Origin: Proteobacteria bacterium 005FR1
GTDB lineage: Bacteria > Pseudomonadota > Gammaproteobacteria > Pseudomonadales > Cellvibrionaceae
DNA: 35,407 bases
Direction of reading: 5' to 3'
Assembly: GCA_026192395.1 (NCBI GenBank)
Contig: WACF01000004.1
Coordinates: 1 to 35,407 of the forward strand
The notes beneath the pieces are model-generated. The model was not told where the DNA came from, did not search any database, and saw only the letters and a program-made list of their open reading frames with translations. The translations under genes and the position numbers were made by a program. Positions 15,949 to 24,931 of the stretch are shown here, one piece after another (within the stretch, counting starts at the first letter, position 1; the number at the start of each line of letters is the position of its first letter).

Positions 15949-18411
15949 ATGGGTAGAGTGCGTTCGAAAGTGGCATTGTGGGCATTCAGGCACCGGTTGC
16001 TAACCAGCATCGCCATCATAGTAGTGACGATCATTTCGGCCGCTGGGCTGCCAAAGGTGGAGATCAAAACGATCTTTTCCGACATGCTACCCACAGGCCA
16101 TCCCTATGCCGAAACTTTTCGCGATCACCCGAATTTCGGTAATCCGCTGACTGTTTCGATCATGGTCAGGCGTACCGATGGAGACATTTACAATACCGCG
16201 ACCCTACAAAAGGTTTGGGATCTCACTCGGGATGTCGACTTGGCGCCGGCAGTTGACCACGATCAGGTTCTCTCGATCACTACATCCAAAGCCCGCTATG
16301 CTGAGGCAACTCCCTTTGGTGTTGATATGCGTCCTTTGATGGACGATCGAGTCCCGCAGACTCAAGAGCAACTGGAGGAGTTCAGGGCTCGCGTGGAGCG
16401 CTCGCCGAACGCTAGAGGTTTTTTGGTTTCAGAGGACGGAACCGCTACCCTGGTTCAGGCCACGTTTATCGAGCAGCGGCTCGATTTCGGCGAGACCTTC
16501 GAGTATGTGCAAGGCTTGGTCGAAGCGGCCCGCGATCAGAACCACGAAGTCCACCTTGCTGGGGAACCCGCGCTCATCGGCTGGGTTTACCGATACCAGG
16601 AGCAAATGCTGTGGATCTTCGGCGTTACGCTGGTCGCGCTGTTTCTGGCCCTGATCCTTTACATGCGTAATATTGCCGGCGTGGTCACCCCCGCTATCAC
16701 TGGCTTGGTTTCGGCTATTTGGGGCTTTGGCTTTGCCGGCTGGCTGGGCCTGGCGATCGACCCACTGCTGCTGCTGGTTCCACTGCTGCTGGTGGCGCGT
16801 GCATTCAGTCATACCGTCCAGTACACCGAACGTTTCTACGAGATCCTGGAAGTCGTGAAGGACAAGAACAAAGCGGGGGAGTTGTCGCTTAGGGTTATGT
16901 TGGGCCCCGGGGTACTGGGGATCATCACCGATGCCCTGGCTATTCTGTTGATCGTGTTGGCGCCGATACCAGCGATGCAACGTTTCGCTATTTTCGCTGG
17001 CTATTGGGCGCTGATTCTGTTACCGACTTCGCTTCTCCTTGCCCCGATTCTGCTTTCCAAGCTGCCGGTGCCGCGCAATTTGCAATCCATTGTTGCTCGT
17101 GACCAAAGCACGGCAGGCGTGCATCAGTGGATGGCGCGAGCCCTGCATCGCGTGGCTCATCTGACCACCGGCAGACCAGCTCGCTACACGGGTGCACTGA
17201 TGTTGGTACTCGCGGCTGTCTCGATTTACTTCGGTGCGACTATTAAGGTGGGTAACCCGGTGGAAGGCAGCGCGCTGCTATGGGAGGACTCCGAATTCAA
17301 TGTTGCGGTTCGCACGATCAATGACAATTTCCCTGGCGTGAATACGCTCGAGCTGGTTCTGGAATCCAAAGAAGTCGGGACGCTTGAAAAGACCGCTCGC
17401 AAAGCCGATGCCGTGCACACCATGCTCGCGATTCAGGACCACATGGAGCGCTCGGAAAATCCGCCGCGGGCTACCTTGTCCTTTGCCGATTACCTCGCCG
17501 AAGGTGGACGCCTATACCAAGGGGGAGATCCGCGCTGGCTGCCTCTGGATCAATCTGACCAGGCAACGCAGGCAGCTGCGTCAGCAGCAATGATGGGCAG
17601 TGGCCCCAAGGGGTTCAGCCATATCATCGACATGAAGCAGCAGCACTCCACAGTCTCGCTATGGTATCGCGATAACAAGCAGGAAACCGTCGATGCGGCG
17701 CTGGCTGATGCACGAGCCGCTTTGGCGGAAGTGGGTGCGGAGCACGAAAACTTCACGGTTCGTCTGGGCAGCGGCACGATCGCTCTGCAGCAGGCCGTCA
17801 ATGATACGGTGAAGGGACATTACTGGGTTATCGTCGTAATCCTGAGCGTGCTGATGTTCGTGCTATCCGCGGTTGCCTTCAAGTCGCTATTGGCTGGCGG
17901 AATTCTCGTGGCGCAGGTGAATATGGCTAATTTCGTCATTGTGGCCGTTCTCTCTGCGATGGGAATGGGCTTGGACATCAATTCCTTGCTGGTCGCGGCG
18001 ATGGGCATAGGTGTGGGGATCGATTACGGCATTTATCTGCTCGCGCGCATCTGCGATGAGTACGAGAATCAGGAAGGCGACTTCCAGGCGATCATTCGGG
18101 AAGCCGTCACCACCACCGGTCGCGCCATTGCCTTTACCGCAACTATCATGCTGATCGGCATCATGCCCTGGTACTTCCTCTCCGGTCTCCAGTTTCTGGC
18201 CGACATGGGCTTGCTGTTGGCGGCGGTGATGGTGATCAACATGGTCATGGCTCTTTTCATTTTGCCCTTGCTTGTCTGGTTCCTGAAGCCTTCGTTCGTC
18301 ACCCGGGATGACCTGCTGATCAGTGAGCATCTGGACCTCAGCACCCTCGCGGATGAAGAACGAAGAGCTGGTGTTGTTCCGGTAATGAACGGAGGAACTG
18401 CAAGTGCGTAA
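15949..18411 (+). CDS. RND-superfamily transporter (MMPL / sterol-sensing-like)
   Basis: An 820-residue inner-membrane protein with the RND layout. One N-terminal transmembrane helix (about residues 18-38) is followed by a large periplasmic loop (40-215), a block of five or so helices (about 220-400), a second loop (410-620) and a final helix block (625-790). Such MMPL-type proteins move lipids or hydrophobic compounds using the proton gradient. The acidic and glycine-rich segment MGIGVGIDYGIYLLARI in the second helix block is typical of the group. The next gene starts inside its last codons. Together with the YCF48, DUF1329 and DUF1302 genes downstream it forms a set often seen next to degradation genes for hydrophobic compounds. 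Import or export direction cannot be told. Start ATG follows CGAGGTATTTT. Confidence 0.9.
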   Translation: MGRVRSKVALWAFRHRLLTSIAIIVVTIISAAGLPKVEIKTIFSDMLPTGHPYAETFRDHPNFGNPLTVSIMVRRTDGDIYNTATLQKVWDLTRDVDLAPAVDHDQVLSITTSKARYAEATPFGVDMRPLMDDRVPQTQEQLEEFRARVERSPNARGFLVSEDGTATLVQATFIEQRLDFGETFEYVQGLVEAARDQNHEVHLAGEPALIGWVYRYQEQMLWIFGVTLVALFLALILYMRNIAGVVTPAITGLVSAIWGFGFAGWLGLAIDPLLLLVPLLLVARAFSHTVQYTERFYEILEVVKDKNKAGELSLRVMLGPGVLGIITDALAILLIVLAPIPAMQRFAIFAGYWALILLPTSLLLAPILLSKLPVPRNLQSIVARDQSTAGVHQWMARALHRVAHLTTGRPARYTGALMLVLAAVSIYFGATIKVGNPVEGSALLWEDSEFNVAVRTINDNFPGVNTLELVLESKEVGTLEKTARKADAVHTMLAIQDHMERSENPPRATLSFADYLAEGGRLYQGGDPRWLPLDQSDQATQAAASAAMMGSGPKGFSHIIDMKQQHSTVSLWYRDNKQETVDAALADARAALAEVGAEHENFTVRLGSGTIALQQAVNDTVKGHYWVIVVILSVLMFVLSAVAFKSLLAGGILVAQVNMANFVIVAVLSAMGMGLDINSLLVAAMGIGVGIDYGIYLLARICDEYENQEGDFQAIIREAVTTTGRAIAFTATIMLIGIMPWYFLSGLQFLADMGLLLAAVMVINMVMALFILPLLVWFLKPSFVTRDDLLISEHLDLSTLADEERRAGVVPVMNGGTASA

Positions 18412-19468
18412 ATCCTCGACTCGCAATGAGGCGCTGCCGCAAGTGTTGGAGACATACATGAAAGCCTGCGACCAAATCTCAAACTGGGTACTGCGCGCCA
18501 TCCGGCGATCGCTGGTCTGTGGTCTTACCCTGGCTTTGGGTACGGCGTCTTTCCAGAGTATGGCGAATGGACAAACCGCTCAGCGTTCAGTGGAAGTTCT
18601 CCATTCGGGCACATCGCACCGGCCGCTGTTCGGCGTGGACTTTCAGGAAGATGGTCGTCGAGGGATCGCTGTGGGTGATCGTGGCACCCTGGTGCTTACC
18701 GAGGACGGGGGACTCACTTGGACCGCCAAAGATCTCACCATTGATCTGGCGCTTATCGGCGTGGCCGTAGAGGGAGAGCAGGGCTTGGCTGTCGGCCAAT
18801 CCGGCTTGATTCTCGCTCGTAAGGGCGGTCAGTGGCGTGAAGTCGAGAGCGGTACTGAAGAGCGGCTAATGGCTGTCGATCTGAACGGGAAGGGGCTCGC
18901 CGTGGTGGTAGGCAGCTTCGGGACTGTTCTGGTTTCCAAAGACTCCGGGGAAACCTGGGAGCCAATTCCTCAGAGCCTATCCGAACATATCGAAGGTGGT
19001 TATGACCCGCACCTGTTCGCTGTGCAGGTGGACCCAAACGGGACAATCACTATCGTCGGAGAATTTGGGTTCATCGCCCAGAGCAGTGATCAGGGCGAAA
19101 GCTGGGAAATTCGGCACGAAGGAGAGGAGTCGTTGTCGGGGCTTCAAATCCGTCCCTCTGGGATAGGTTTCGCAGTGGGTCAGGATGGAGCGGTGCTGAA
19201 GACGACCGATGCGGGGAAAACCTGGGAGCCCGTGGTGGCGAATCTCACCGGCAATTTGCTGGGTGTGGTTTCCACCGATGAGGGAAAGGTGCTCGTGCCG
19301 GGTATGCGCCACATGTATGTGAGCGATGATGATGGGCGTAGCTGGAAGCCTGTCACCGATGGCGATGTCAATTCTCACTGGTACGCGCAAGCTGCCGCAA
19401 CAGCGGAAGGCATCATTGCCGTGGGTCATTCGGGACGCATCATCAAAGTGGAAAAGGCAGTGCGCTAG
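18404..19468 (+). CDS. YCF48/BNR-type beta-propeller protein, exported
   Basis: A 354-residue protein with an N-terminal export signal (RRSLVCGLTLALGTASFQSM, near residues 34-53) and six or so repeats of the YCF48/BNR type. Examples are GDRGTLVLTEDGGLTW, GSFGTVLVSKDSGETW, GEFGFIAQSSDQGESW and GQDGAVLKTTDAGKTW. These repeats form a beta-propeller of the photosystem-assembly-factor or sialidase-like kind. It probably sits in the periplasm and helps assemble or dock the envelope proteins encoded next to it. The GTG at 18404 follows GGAGGAACTGCAA and overlaps the transporter stop by 8 bp; an ATG at 18458 (after GGAGACATAC) would give a more usual signal peptide and is an alternative start. Exact role unknown. 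Confidence 0.85.
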   Translation: MRKSSTRNEALPQVLETYMKACDQISNWVLRAIRRSLVCGLTLALGTASFQSMANGQTAQRSVEVLHSGTSHRPLFGVDFQEDGRRGIAVGDRGTLVLTEDGGLTWTAKDLTIDLALIGVAVEGEQGLAVGQSGLILARKGGQWREVESGTEERLMAVDLNGKGLAVVVGSFGTVLVSKDSGETWEPIPQSLSEHIEGGYDPHLFAVQVDPNGTITIVGEFGFIAQSSDQGESWEIRHEGEESLSGLQIRPSGIGFAVGQDGAVLKTTDAGKTWEPVVANLTGNLLGVVSTDEGKVLVPGMRHMYVSDDDGRSWKPVTDGDVNSHWYAQAAATAEGIIAVGHSGRIIKVEKAVR

Positions 19469-19497
19469 ACATATGACAACCGAGAGGGGGGTGACTC

Positions 19498-20877
19498 ATG
19501 CACCTGATCCGACGTTTCGACGGACGGCATAGCCGCAGGCACTTTCTGAGCAATTTGACGAAAGGAGCGGTGGCCGCGGGTGTGCTGGCTCCTCTCTGGC
19601 CAACTATCCTGCGCGCCGGCGAGATCAACGAAGCGTACCCTGATGAGTTACTCTCACTGGAGATGTATACGGGCGGCAAGGTAAAGGCAGGTGACACGAT
19701 CACCGCCGACAACGTTGAACATATTCGCGACCTGCTCGATGAAATCAAATATCAACAGATCCTCACAATGGGGCGCCAACTGCAAGTTGCCCCGACCACC
19801 ACCGATATCATGCGCTTATCGCCTTGGGACTATATCGAAGCCACCATTCGTAACCAGGGTAGGGCGCGTTTCGATGGCCGAGGCAACGTAGTCACGGAAG
19901 ATGGGGAACCCTGGATTGGAGGCAACCCCTTTCCTCAGGCTAAGAGCGGGCTTGAGTTATTCGCTGCCCTGACTTTGAGCTGGGGTCGTCACGACGCTTC
20001 GCTCTATGCCGTCAAGGAATATAGTCTCTCGCCGGCAGGCGAGGTGCAGTACCAATACGAAACGGTCTGGACGGAGCTGTCCACAGTCGCGCGCACCACG
20101 CTGGAGCCCAAGCCCTATTTGCCTCGTGAAAAGGACAAGCTACGCTATCAAAGCGTAGTGTTCACCTCACCCCAAGATGTTTCCGGCACATCCTATCTGA
20201 ACATCTGGCCCTACGATCAGAATGAGTTCCCGGAGCTGTTGGGTTACCTCCCTGCTTTCAAGCGCATTCGCACTTTTCCAACCAACCAGCGTTTCGAGCC
20301 ACTGATTCCCGGCGGCACTCTCTATTTGTCCGATGCCTGGGCGGCGGGCGATCCACTGCATACCTGGGGGAATTACCGGATCGTTGACCGTGGCCCTTTT
20401 TTGGCCGCTGTCTCGGGCGCGTGGACGCCAGACCACCCGAATTGGGAACATGAGACTCACGGAGGTCCACAAGGAAACACATTTTGGGATACCACGGTGG
20501 AATTGATCCCCGAAGCGATCGTCGTCGAGGCAGAGCCAGTCAGGTTTCCACGCGCACCTGTGAGCAAAAAACGGGTCTGGTTCGACGCGCGGACCGGCTT
20601 GCCACTGGCGATGAATACTTACGACCACAAAGGTGAGGTCTACCGGAGCTTTGACGGAGCATACTCTTTGTATGAATCGGATGGTCAGTCGGTAACGTTT
20701 GGCGCACATCCTTACTGGTCCTGGTCTCACGTGCATGCCTTCGACATTCAGACGGGCCGAATGAGCCGTCTTGAGCAGGTGAAGGAGATTGCCGGAGGCC
20801 ACAAAACTAGCTCCAACGACGCATCGATCTACGAACGCTACATGACACGGAACGCGTTGCGTCGCCTGGGATACTGA
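19498..20877 (+). CDS. DUF1329 family protein, first copy, Tat-like signal
   Basis: A 459-residue DUF1329 protein, a family of exported proteins related in fold to LolA/LolB-type lipid carriers and usually found beside DUF1302. The N-terminus holds a twin-arginine motif (SRRHFL, residues 12-17) followed by the hydrophobic GAVAAGVLAPLWP, so export by Tat is predicted. Family landmarks include FPTNQRFEPLIPGGTLYLSD and DAWAAGDPLHTWGNYR. It begins 30 bp after the YCF48 gene, with GAGAGGGGGGTGACTC as ribosome binding site. A paralogue lies downstream at 21351-22742, clearly similar along its length. A likely role is carrying a hydrophobic compound across the periplasm or preparing the DUF1302 barrel; both are inferences. 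Confidence 0.88.
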   Translation: MHLIRRFDGRHSRRHFLSNLTKGAVAAGVLAPLWPTILRAGEINEAYPDELLSLEMYTGGKVKAGDTITADNVEHIRDLLDEIKYQQILTMGRQLQVAPTTTDIMRLSPWDYIEATIRNQGRARFDGRGNVVTEDGEPWIGGNPFPQAKSGLELFAALTLSWGRHDASLYAVKEYSLSPAGEVQYQYETVWTELSTVARTTLEPKPYLPREKDKLRYQSVVFTSPQDVSGTSYLNIWPYDQNEFPELLGYLPAFKRIRTFPTNQRFEPLIPGGTLYLSDAWAAGDPLHTWGNYRIVDRGPFLAAVSGAWTPDHPNWEHETHGGPQGNTFWDTTVELIPEAIVVEAEPVRFPRAPVSKKRVWFDARTGLPLAMNTYDHKGEVYRSFDGAYSLYESDGQSVTFGAHPYWSWSHVHAFDIQTGRMSRLEQVKEIAGGHKTSSNDASIYERYMTRNALRRLGY

Positions 20878-20895
20878 CGGACACCATCGTCTTTT

Positions 20896-20920
20896 TTGAT
20901 GCGGCCCTTGCGTCAATTTT
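20896..20920 (+). terminator. Rho-independent terminator after the first DUF1329 gene
   Basis: TTGATGC (20896-20902), loop GGCCCTT, GCGTCAA (20910-20916, one G-U pair), followed by TTTT. It separates the surE-led unit from the next, which has its own promoter. Confidence 0.55.
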
Positions 20921-20976
20921 CCGACATGCCATCTGTTCCCTATAAAGGGTCCTGTGGAAAATAACAAGACAAATCG

Positions 20977-21016
20977 TTGACACGCCTACTTTTGTGGTAT
21001 TGTATTGTACTACAAA
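20977..21016 (+). promoter_or_regulatory. Promoter with operator F before the second DUF1329 gene
   Basis: A consensus -35 TTGACA lies at 20977-20982. The -10 is ambiguous within TATTGTATTGTA (20998-21009); TTGTAT at 21000-21005 gives a 17-bp spacer. The operator ATTGTACTACAAA (21004-21016, one mismatch) overlaps it, as at 14897. Confidence 0.55.
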
Positions 21017-21350
21017 ACGGTCCTAACATAACTGCTGGTGCGGGGCTGTCTCAGTCCCGGGCGAAAAAAGTAAAAACGTAGCCTCAGCAAGATGGACCCG
21101 TGAGTCCAGTGATACGCCACCAATCCCTGGTGGTAAGGACCACTGCCAACCCGGTGGAGACTCAGATGCGGAACTCAAGGCCGCAAGCACCAACTAGGCA
21201 AGCTGTTCTGCTTTCATCGAAGAGCAGGAGTGACGCCTGTCCTTCTAGCAGATTATCGGCACCAGAAAACGCGCGGCACTGTTTCCCCCGATCCCGCTGC
21301 AAGCACAACAACATCAAAAGCCACTCTTCTCACCCAGCTAGGAGTCCCTC
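21017..21350 (+). other. Long, hairpin-rich leader of the second DUF1329 gene
   Basis: About 330 bases between promoter and start codon hold no convincing gene. Hairpins can be drawn at 21041-21059 (GGGGCTG, loop TCT, CAGTCCC), 21093-21108 (TGGAC/GTCCA), 21117-21133 (CCACCA/TGGTGG) and 21140-21157 (CCAC/GTGG); the last two could exchange partners. A GTG-started frame at 21100-21360 exists, but its Ser/Arg-rich product does not look like a protein. The leader could be a regulatory RNA element; I could not match it to a known riboswitch. Confidence 0.4.
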
Positions 21351-22742
21351 ATGCACATAAGAAAGTTTGATGCTAACTACTCGCGCCGTAAATTCCTGGA
21401 GAAGTCCTTGATGGGTGCCGCTTCCGCAGGTGTCCTGACTTCTCTTTGGCCGATGATTGCCCGTTCTGACTCAGGCCTCACTGATATCGGCAAGGCCTAC
21501 CCGGACGAGCTCCTTTCGATCGAGATGCACACGAAAGGCAAGATCAAACCCGGTGATGTGATTACTGCCGATAACGTAGAGCACGTTGCTCACCTTTTGG
21601 ATCCCATTGCTCTGGAGCAGGTTCAGACCATGGGGCGCCGCATCCATATAGCTGAAACGACCACGGACATCACCAAGCTTTACCCGCATGATTATCTGGA
21701 GGCAACCCTGCGCAATTATGGGCAGGCAGTTTTCGATGCAACCGGGAATGTGCGTACGAAGGACGGTGGTCCATGGATTGGCGGTTCGCCTTTTCCTGAT
21801 CCGCAGACTGCTCGTGAAGCTGCGGCGGACATCACTCTCGCTTGGGGTCGCAATGACTGGCAGTTGAGTGCGACGCGCGATCACGACATCACGCCGGATG
21901 GCAATATTGCGTATCAATATGACTTCGTCTGGACTGAGCTACAAGCCACCGCGCGAGCAGATGGCCGTCAGTTGTTTGGCCGTGACGACATCCTTCGCTA
22001 CAACACCACTTTTTTCACCAGACCCGACGATGTCAACGGTACCGCCTACCTAAACACTTGGCATTACGATCAAAGCAAATTCCCTGATTTGCTCGGTTAT
22101 CTCCCCGCTTTCCGGCGTGTACGCACATTCCCGACCAATCAACGTTTCGAACCGCTGGTTCCCGGAATGGTGCTGTTTCTGTCGGATGCTTGGGCTGCCG
22201 GTGATCCCATGCTGACGTGGGGTAATTACAAGGTGATCGGCAGAAAGCCGATGCTCGGCGCTCAGAACTCCGCCAACTTCATGGGCGGTCGCGACAACTG
22301 GGAAAAGCCCGTGCACGGCGGACCAAAAGGTCAGACTTTCCATGACACCTGGATGGAGCTCTGCCCCGAATGTATCGAAATCGAATGCGAGCCGATCGGT
22401 TATCCGCGCTCACCAGTGGGCAAGCGCCGCGTGTGGATCGATGTGCGCAACCAGTGCTTCATCGCTTCCGTCACTACAGACCGCAAAGGCGAAGTTTGGA
22501 AGTCGTTCGAGCCGCAATTCGCCCAATATAGCAATGAGCACGAAACCTTCACGAAGGGCGGAATGCCGGCCTGGTCCTGGACGGGGGTAATGATCTACGA
22601 CCGTCTGGATGGTCGCATGACCCGCTACTACGTGGCGAAAGAGGTGCAGGGTGGTTGGCGTACGGAATTCAAGACAAACGACGAACGTGACGTTTACAAC
22701 CGCTTCATGACGCGGCAAGCGCTCCAGCGGCTGGGCGGATAA
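21351..22742 (+). CDS. DUF1329 family protein, second copy, Tat signal
   Basis: A 463-residue paralogue of the protein at 19498-20877. The twin-arginine motif is a close match to the Tat consensus (SRRKFLEK, residues 11-18), followed by GAASAGVLTSLWPM, so it is expected to be exported folded. Shared blocks with the first copy include FPTNQRFEPLVPGMVLFLSD, DAWAAGDPMLTWGNYK and YNRFMTRQALQRLGG at the end. The start ATG follows AGGAGTCCCTC. It has its own operator-controlled promoter and a long leader, and is followed by a strong intergenic hairpin and the DUF1302 gene. Two copies may serve two substrates or form a hetero-oligomer. Confidence 0.88.
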   Translation: MHIRKFDANYSRRKFLEKSLMGAASAGVLTSLWPMIARSDSGLTDIGKAYPDELLSIEMHTKGKIKPGDVITADNVEHVAHLLDPIALEQVQTMGRRIHIAETTTDITKLYPHDYLEATLRNYGQAVFDATGNVRTKDGGPWIGGSPFPDPQTAREAAADITLAWGRNDWQLSATRDHDITPDGNIAYQYDFVWTELQATARADGRQLFGRDDILRYNTTFFTRPDDVNGTAYLNTWHYDQSKFPDLLGYLPAFRRVRTFPTNQRFEPLVPGMVLFLSDAWAAGDPMLTWGNYKVIGRKPMLGAQNSANFMGGRDNWEKPVHGGPKGQTFHDTWMELCPECIEIECEPIGYPRSPVGKRRVWIDVRNQCFIASVTTDRKGEVWKSFEPQFAQYSNEHETFTKGGMPAWSWTGVMIYDRLDGRMTRYYVAKEVQGGWRTEFKTNDERDVYNRFMTRQALQRLGG

Positions 22743-22758
22743 GGCTGGGTATCCATCC

Positions 22759-22783
22759 TCGGGCTGCTGTATGCAGCCCGAGC
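22759..22783 (+). other. Strong intergenic hairpin between the second DUF1329 gene and the DUF1302 gene
   Basis: CTCGGGCTGC, loop TGTAT, GCAGCCCGAG: a perfect 10-bp stem. No U-tract follows, so it is more likely an RNA-stability or processing element that sets different levels of the two products than a full terminator. Confidence 0.6.
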
Positions 22784-22834
22784 CAGCACCTGCATGCGAG
22801 ACACATAATTCGGCCTGGTGAGGAGAGATAAGAA

Positions 22835-24715
22835 ATGAACATGTTCAAGAATAAACAGCTTCTGGCGGTTGGTCTGCCGGTCAGCCTGCTGGTCTCCGGT
22901 GGAGCTTTTGCCCAGAACGAGGAAACCAAGGGATTTTGGGGTGATGACTTCAATATCAGCTACAGCGGATTCGTGGGTTATGAAACTGCCGTCAAGCTAA
23001 CGTCCGATGAGAATCCGTACAACCAACGGGGAAACCCCTTTAACGAGATAGCGGTAGCACGAGAGGATCTGTTCGGCAATACAGACGTGGTTACCCGACC
23101 ACTCGATATGGCTGACAACGATTTCAATATGAGCATTCTGCGCGGCAAGTTCGATCTCGACATGCGTCTGACGAACAAACTCTCGTTCCGCGCCGAAGTG
23201 CGAGGGATCTACGAGCTTGATCCCTACGAAAACTTCGAACTGGACCGTGTGCCGGGTGCCGACCCGGCGGGGGAATTGCAGCGGGAGCCAAATTTCTTCG
23301 AATATCTCGTAAGCGACTCCGATGGTGATCTGCAGGACTTGGAGGCACCTGGGGCGCTCGAGTGGGCCGGGGAAGATTACTTCGTAGACTTGCCTCGTTT
23401 TTATCTCGACTATCAGGACGGAGCACTGTTGGTGCGAGCGGGGAACCAGCAGATCGCGTGGGGTCAGTCACTGTTCTTCCGGGTAATGGACATTCCCAAC
23501 GGATTGGACCTGCGAAGACACAGTGTGCTCGACTATGTGCCGGAAGAGTTTTCGGATAAACGCGTTCCGTCCCTGGCTCTCCGAGTGCAGTACATGATCA
23601 ACAACTGGGAGCTGGACAGCTTTGTGCAGCACTTCCGGCCCACGATTTATTCAAACCCCAACACGCCTTATAACACCATCGCCTCTCAGTTCACCGTTCA
23701 CGATCTGTACGAGGAAGTGGACGACGAAGCCAATTTCGGGTTGAGAGTTCGCGGGGACATTGGGGCCGTCACAGTGCAGGCCATGGCGACGCGCCGTTAC
23801 GGTACCGAAGGTACTTTCCGTTGGACCAAGTCGGGCGTGAACAAATCGCTTACGGGAGCGCCTGGGGATAACACGGGCGCTCTGATGGCGGAAACGGCTT
23901 TTGAGCGTGACCCGACCGGGGTCCTTTCGGCGGAAGAGTGGTTCACCTATGCCGGTCTCGCCCGTCTCGACGGTGTTGAAGGTCTGAATGCCTCGATCAA
24001 TGAGTTCGAAGCGGCACAGGCACTCGGAGCGGTTCCGGTGGACAGCGAGGAGTTGGCAAAGCGCGAACTGGATACATTCTTCATGCTCTCCGGTGGTCTG
24101 CGCGGGCACATCGCGAGGGAATACCACCGCGAGAACGTATACGGCCTTGGCCTCGGTTATACCTTCAGCGGCGCGCCGGGCTCAATCCTGGATCAATTGA
24201 TCGCGAACATTGAGATTCAGTATGCGGATGATCGTCACTTTACCAACCCCTCTCTGAGTCGTGACCACATTGTCGAAGACGAATGGATAGGTTCATTGGT
24301 TCTGGAGCGATGGCACAGGTTTTCTCGTAACTTTCCCGCAACTTACATCGTTCTGCAGTACATGTACCGCTCCGAAAGCGACATCTTTGGGCGCCACCTG
24401 AGCGGCATGGGCGGAACTCTTAATCGCGCCGCGGGCAACACCCGCGAACCTGGTAACGCCAACTACATCGCACTCGCTGTGCAGCAGCCATCACCGAGTC
24501 TCGAATGGCGCTTTGACTTCGCATTGCTATATGACACGGAAGGTGGTTACCTCTTCCAGCCGGCGGTACGCTGGCGCCCAGGCGGCGCTTGGGGTGTAGA
24601 GGCTTTCGCAAACATCATCGACGGTGATGTGAATGACAGGACGCCCAACTTCAATGCCCTTAGTACAGCCGAGTGGGCTGATGAGTTCACTCTACGTCTG
24701 AGCTATTCGTTCTGA
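22835..24715 (+). CDS. DUF1302 family outer-membrane beta-barrel protein
   Basis: A 626-residue protein with a Sec signal peptide (MFKNKQLLAVGLPVSLLVSG, cleavage probably after AFA near residue 27). The mature protein has alternating hydrophobic/polar beta segments and ends in TLRLSYSF, a C-terminal Phe typical of outer-membrane barrels. DUF1302 landmarks include RFYLDYQDGALLVRAGNQQIAWGQS (shown in parts: LVRAGNQQIAWGQS) and LDLRRHSVLDYVPEE. It would be the outer-membrane pore or receptor of the uptake set, with the DUF1329 proteins and the RND transporter as partners. Start ATG follows TGAGGAGAGATAAGAA. A strong terminator follows the gene. The transported compound is not known. Confidence 0.9.
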   Translation: MNMFKNKQLLAVGLPVSLLVSGGAFAQNEETKGFWGDDFNISYSGFVGYETAVKLTSDENPYNQRGNPFNEIAVAREDLFGNTDVVTRPLDMADNDFNMSILRGKFDLDMRLTNKLSFRAEVRGIYELDPYENFELDRVPGADPAGELQREPNFFEYLVSDSDGDLQDLEAPGALEWAGEDYFVDLPRFYLDYQDGALLVRAGNQQIAWGQSLFFRVMDIPNGLDLRRHSVLDYVPEEFSDKRVPSLALRVQYMINNWELDSFVQHFRPTIYSNPNTPYNTIASQFTVHDLYEEVDDEANFGLRVRGDIGAVTVQAMATRRYGTEGTFRWTKSGVNKSLTGAPGDNTGALMAETAFERDPTGVLSAEEWFTYAGLARLDGVEGLNASINEFEAAQALGAVPVDSEELAKRELDTFFMLSGGLRGHIAREYHRENVYGLGLGYTFSGAPGSILDQLIANIEIQYADDRHFTNPSLSRDHIVEDEWIGSLVLERWHRFSRNFPATYIVLQYMYRSESDIFGRHLSGMGGTLNRAAGNTREPGNANYIALAVQQPSPSLEWRFDFALLYDTEGGYLFQPAVRWRPGGAWGVEAFANIIDGDVNDRTPNFNALSTAEWADEFTLRLSYSF

Positions 24716-24843
24716 TTGCATATAGCTTGCGGCATAGGCACTGCCTGCGGGAGTCAGCGAGGACTACTAGTCGGCTATTCTCTTGTGTTCTCTGGGTGGA
24801 AAACCGAGAGAAATCCGGTTTGGCAATATTAGCCCTTCACTCA

Positions 24844-24870
24844 GCCCGCCACTTCATGTGGCGGGCCTTT
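24844..24870 (+). terminator. Rho-independent terminator after the DUF1302 gene
   Basis: GCCCGCCAC (24844-24852), loop TTCAT, GTGGCGGGC (24858-24866), then CTTT. A perfect 9-bp GC-rich stem. The acyl-CoA dehydrogenase gene beyond it needs its own promoter or readthrough. Confidence 0.75.
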
Positions 24871-24931
24871 CCTAGGCGCGACTTTTCGCCGGCAGTTCAG
24901 ACAATCGGATCTCGTTACGGGTGGTAATACA

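Noticed and set aside
21100-21360. GTG-started frame of 86 codons in the leader of the second DUF1329 gene.
   Set aside because: Ser/Arg/Pro-rich product without protein-like character, no good ribosome binding site, and it overlaps the DUF1329 start.
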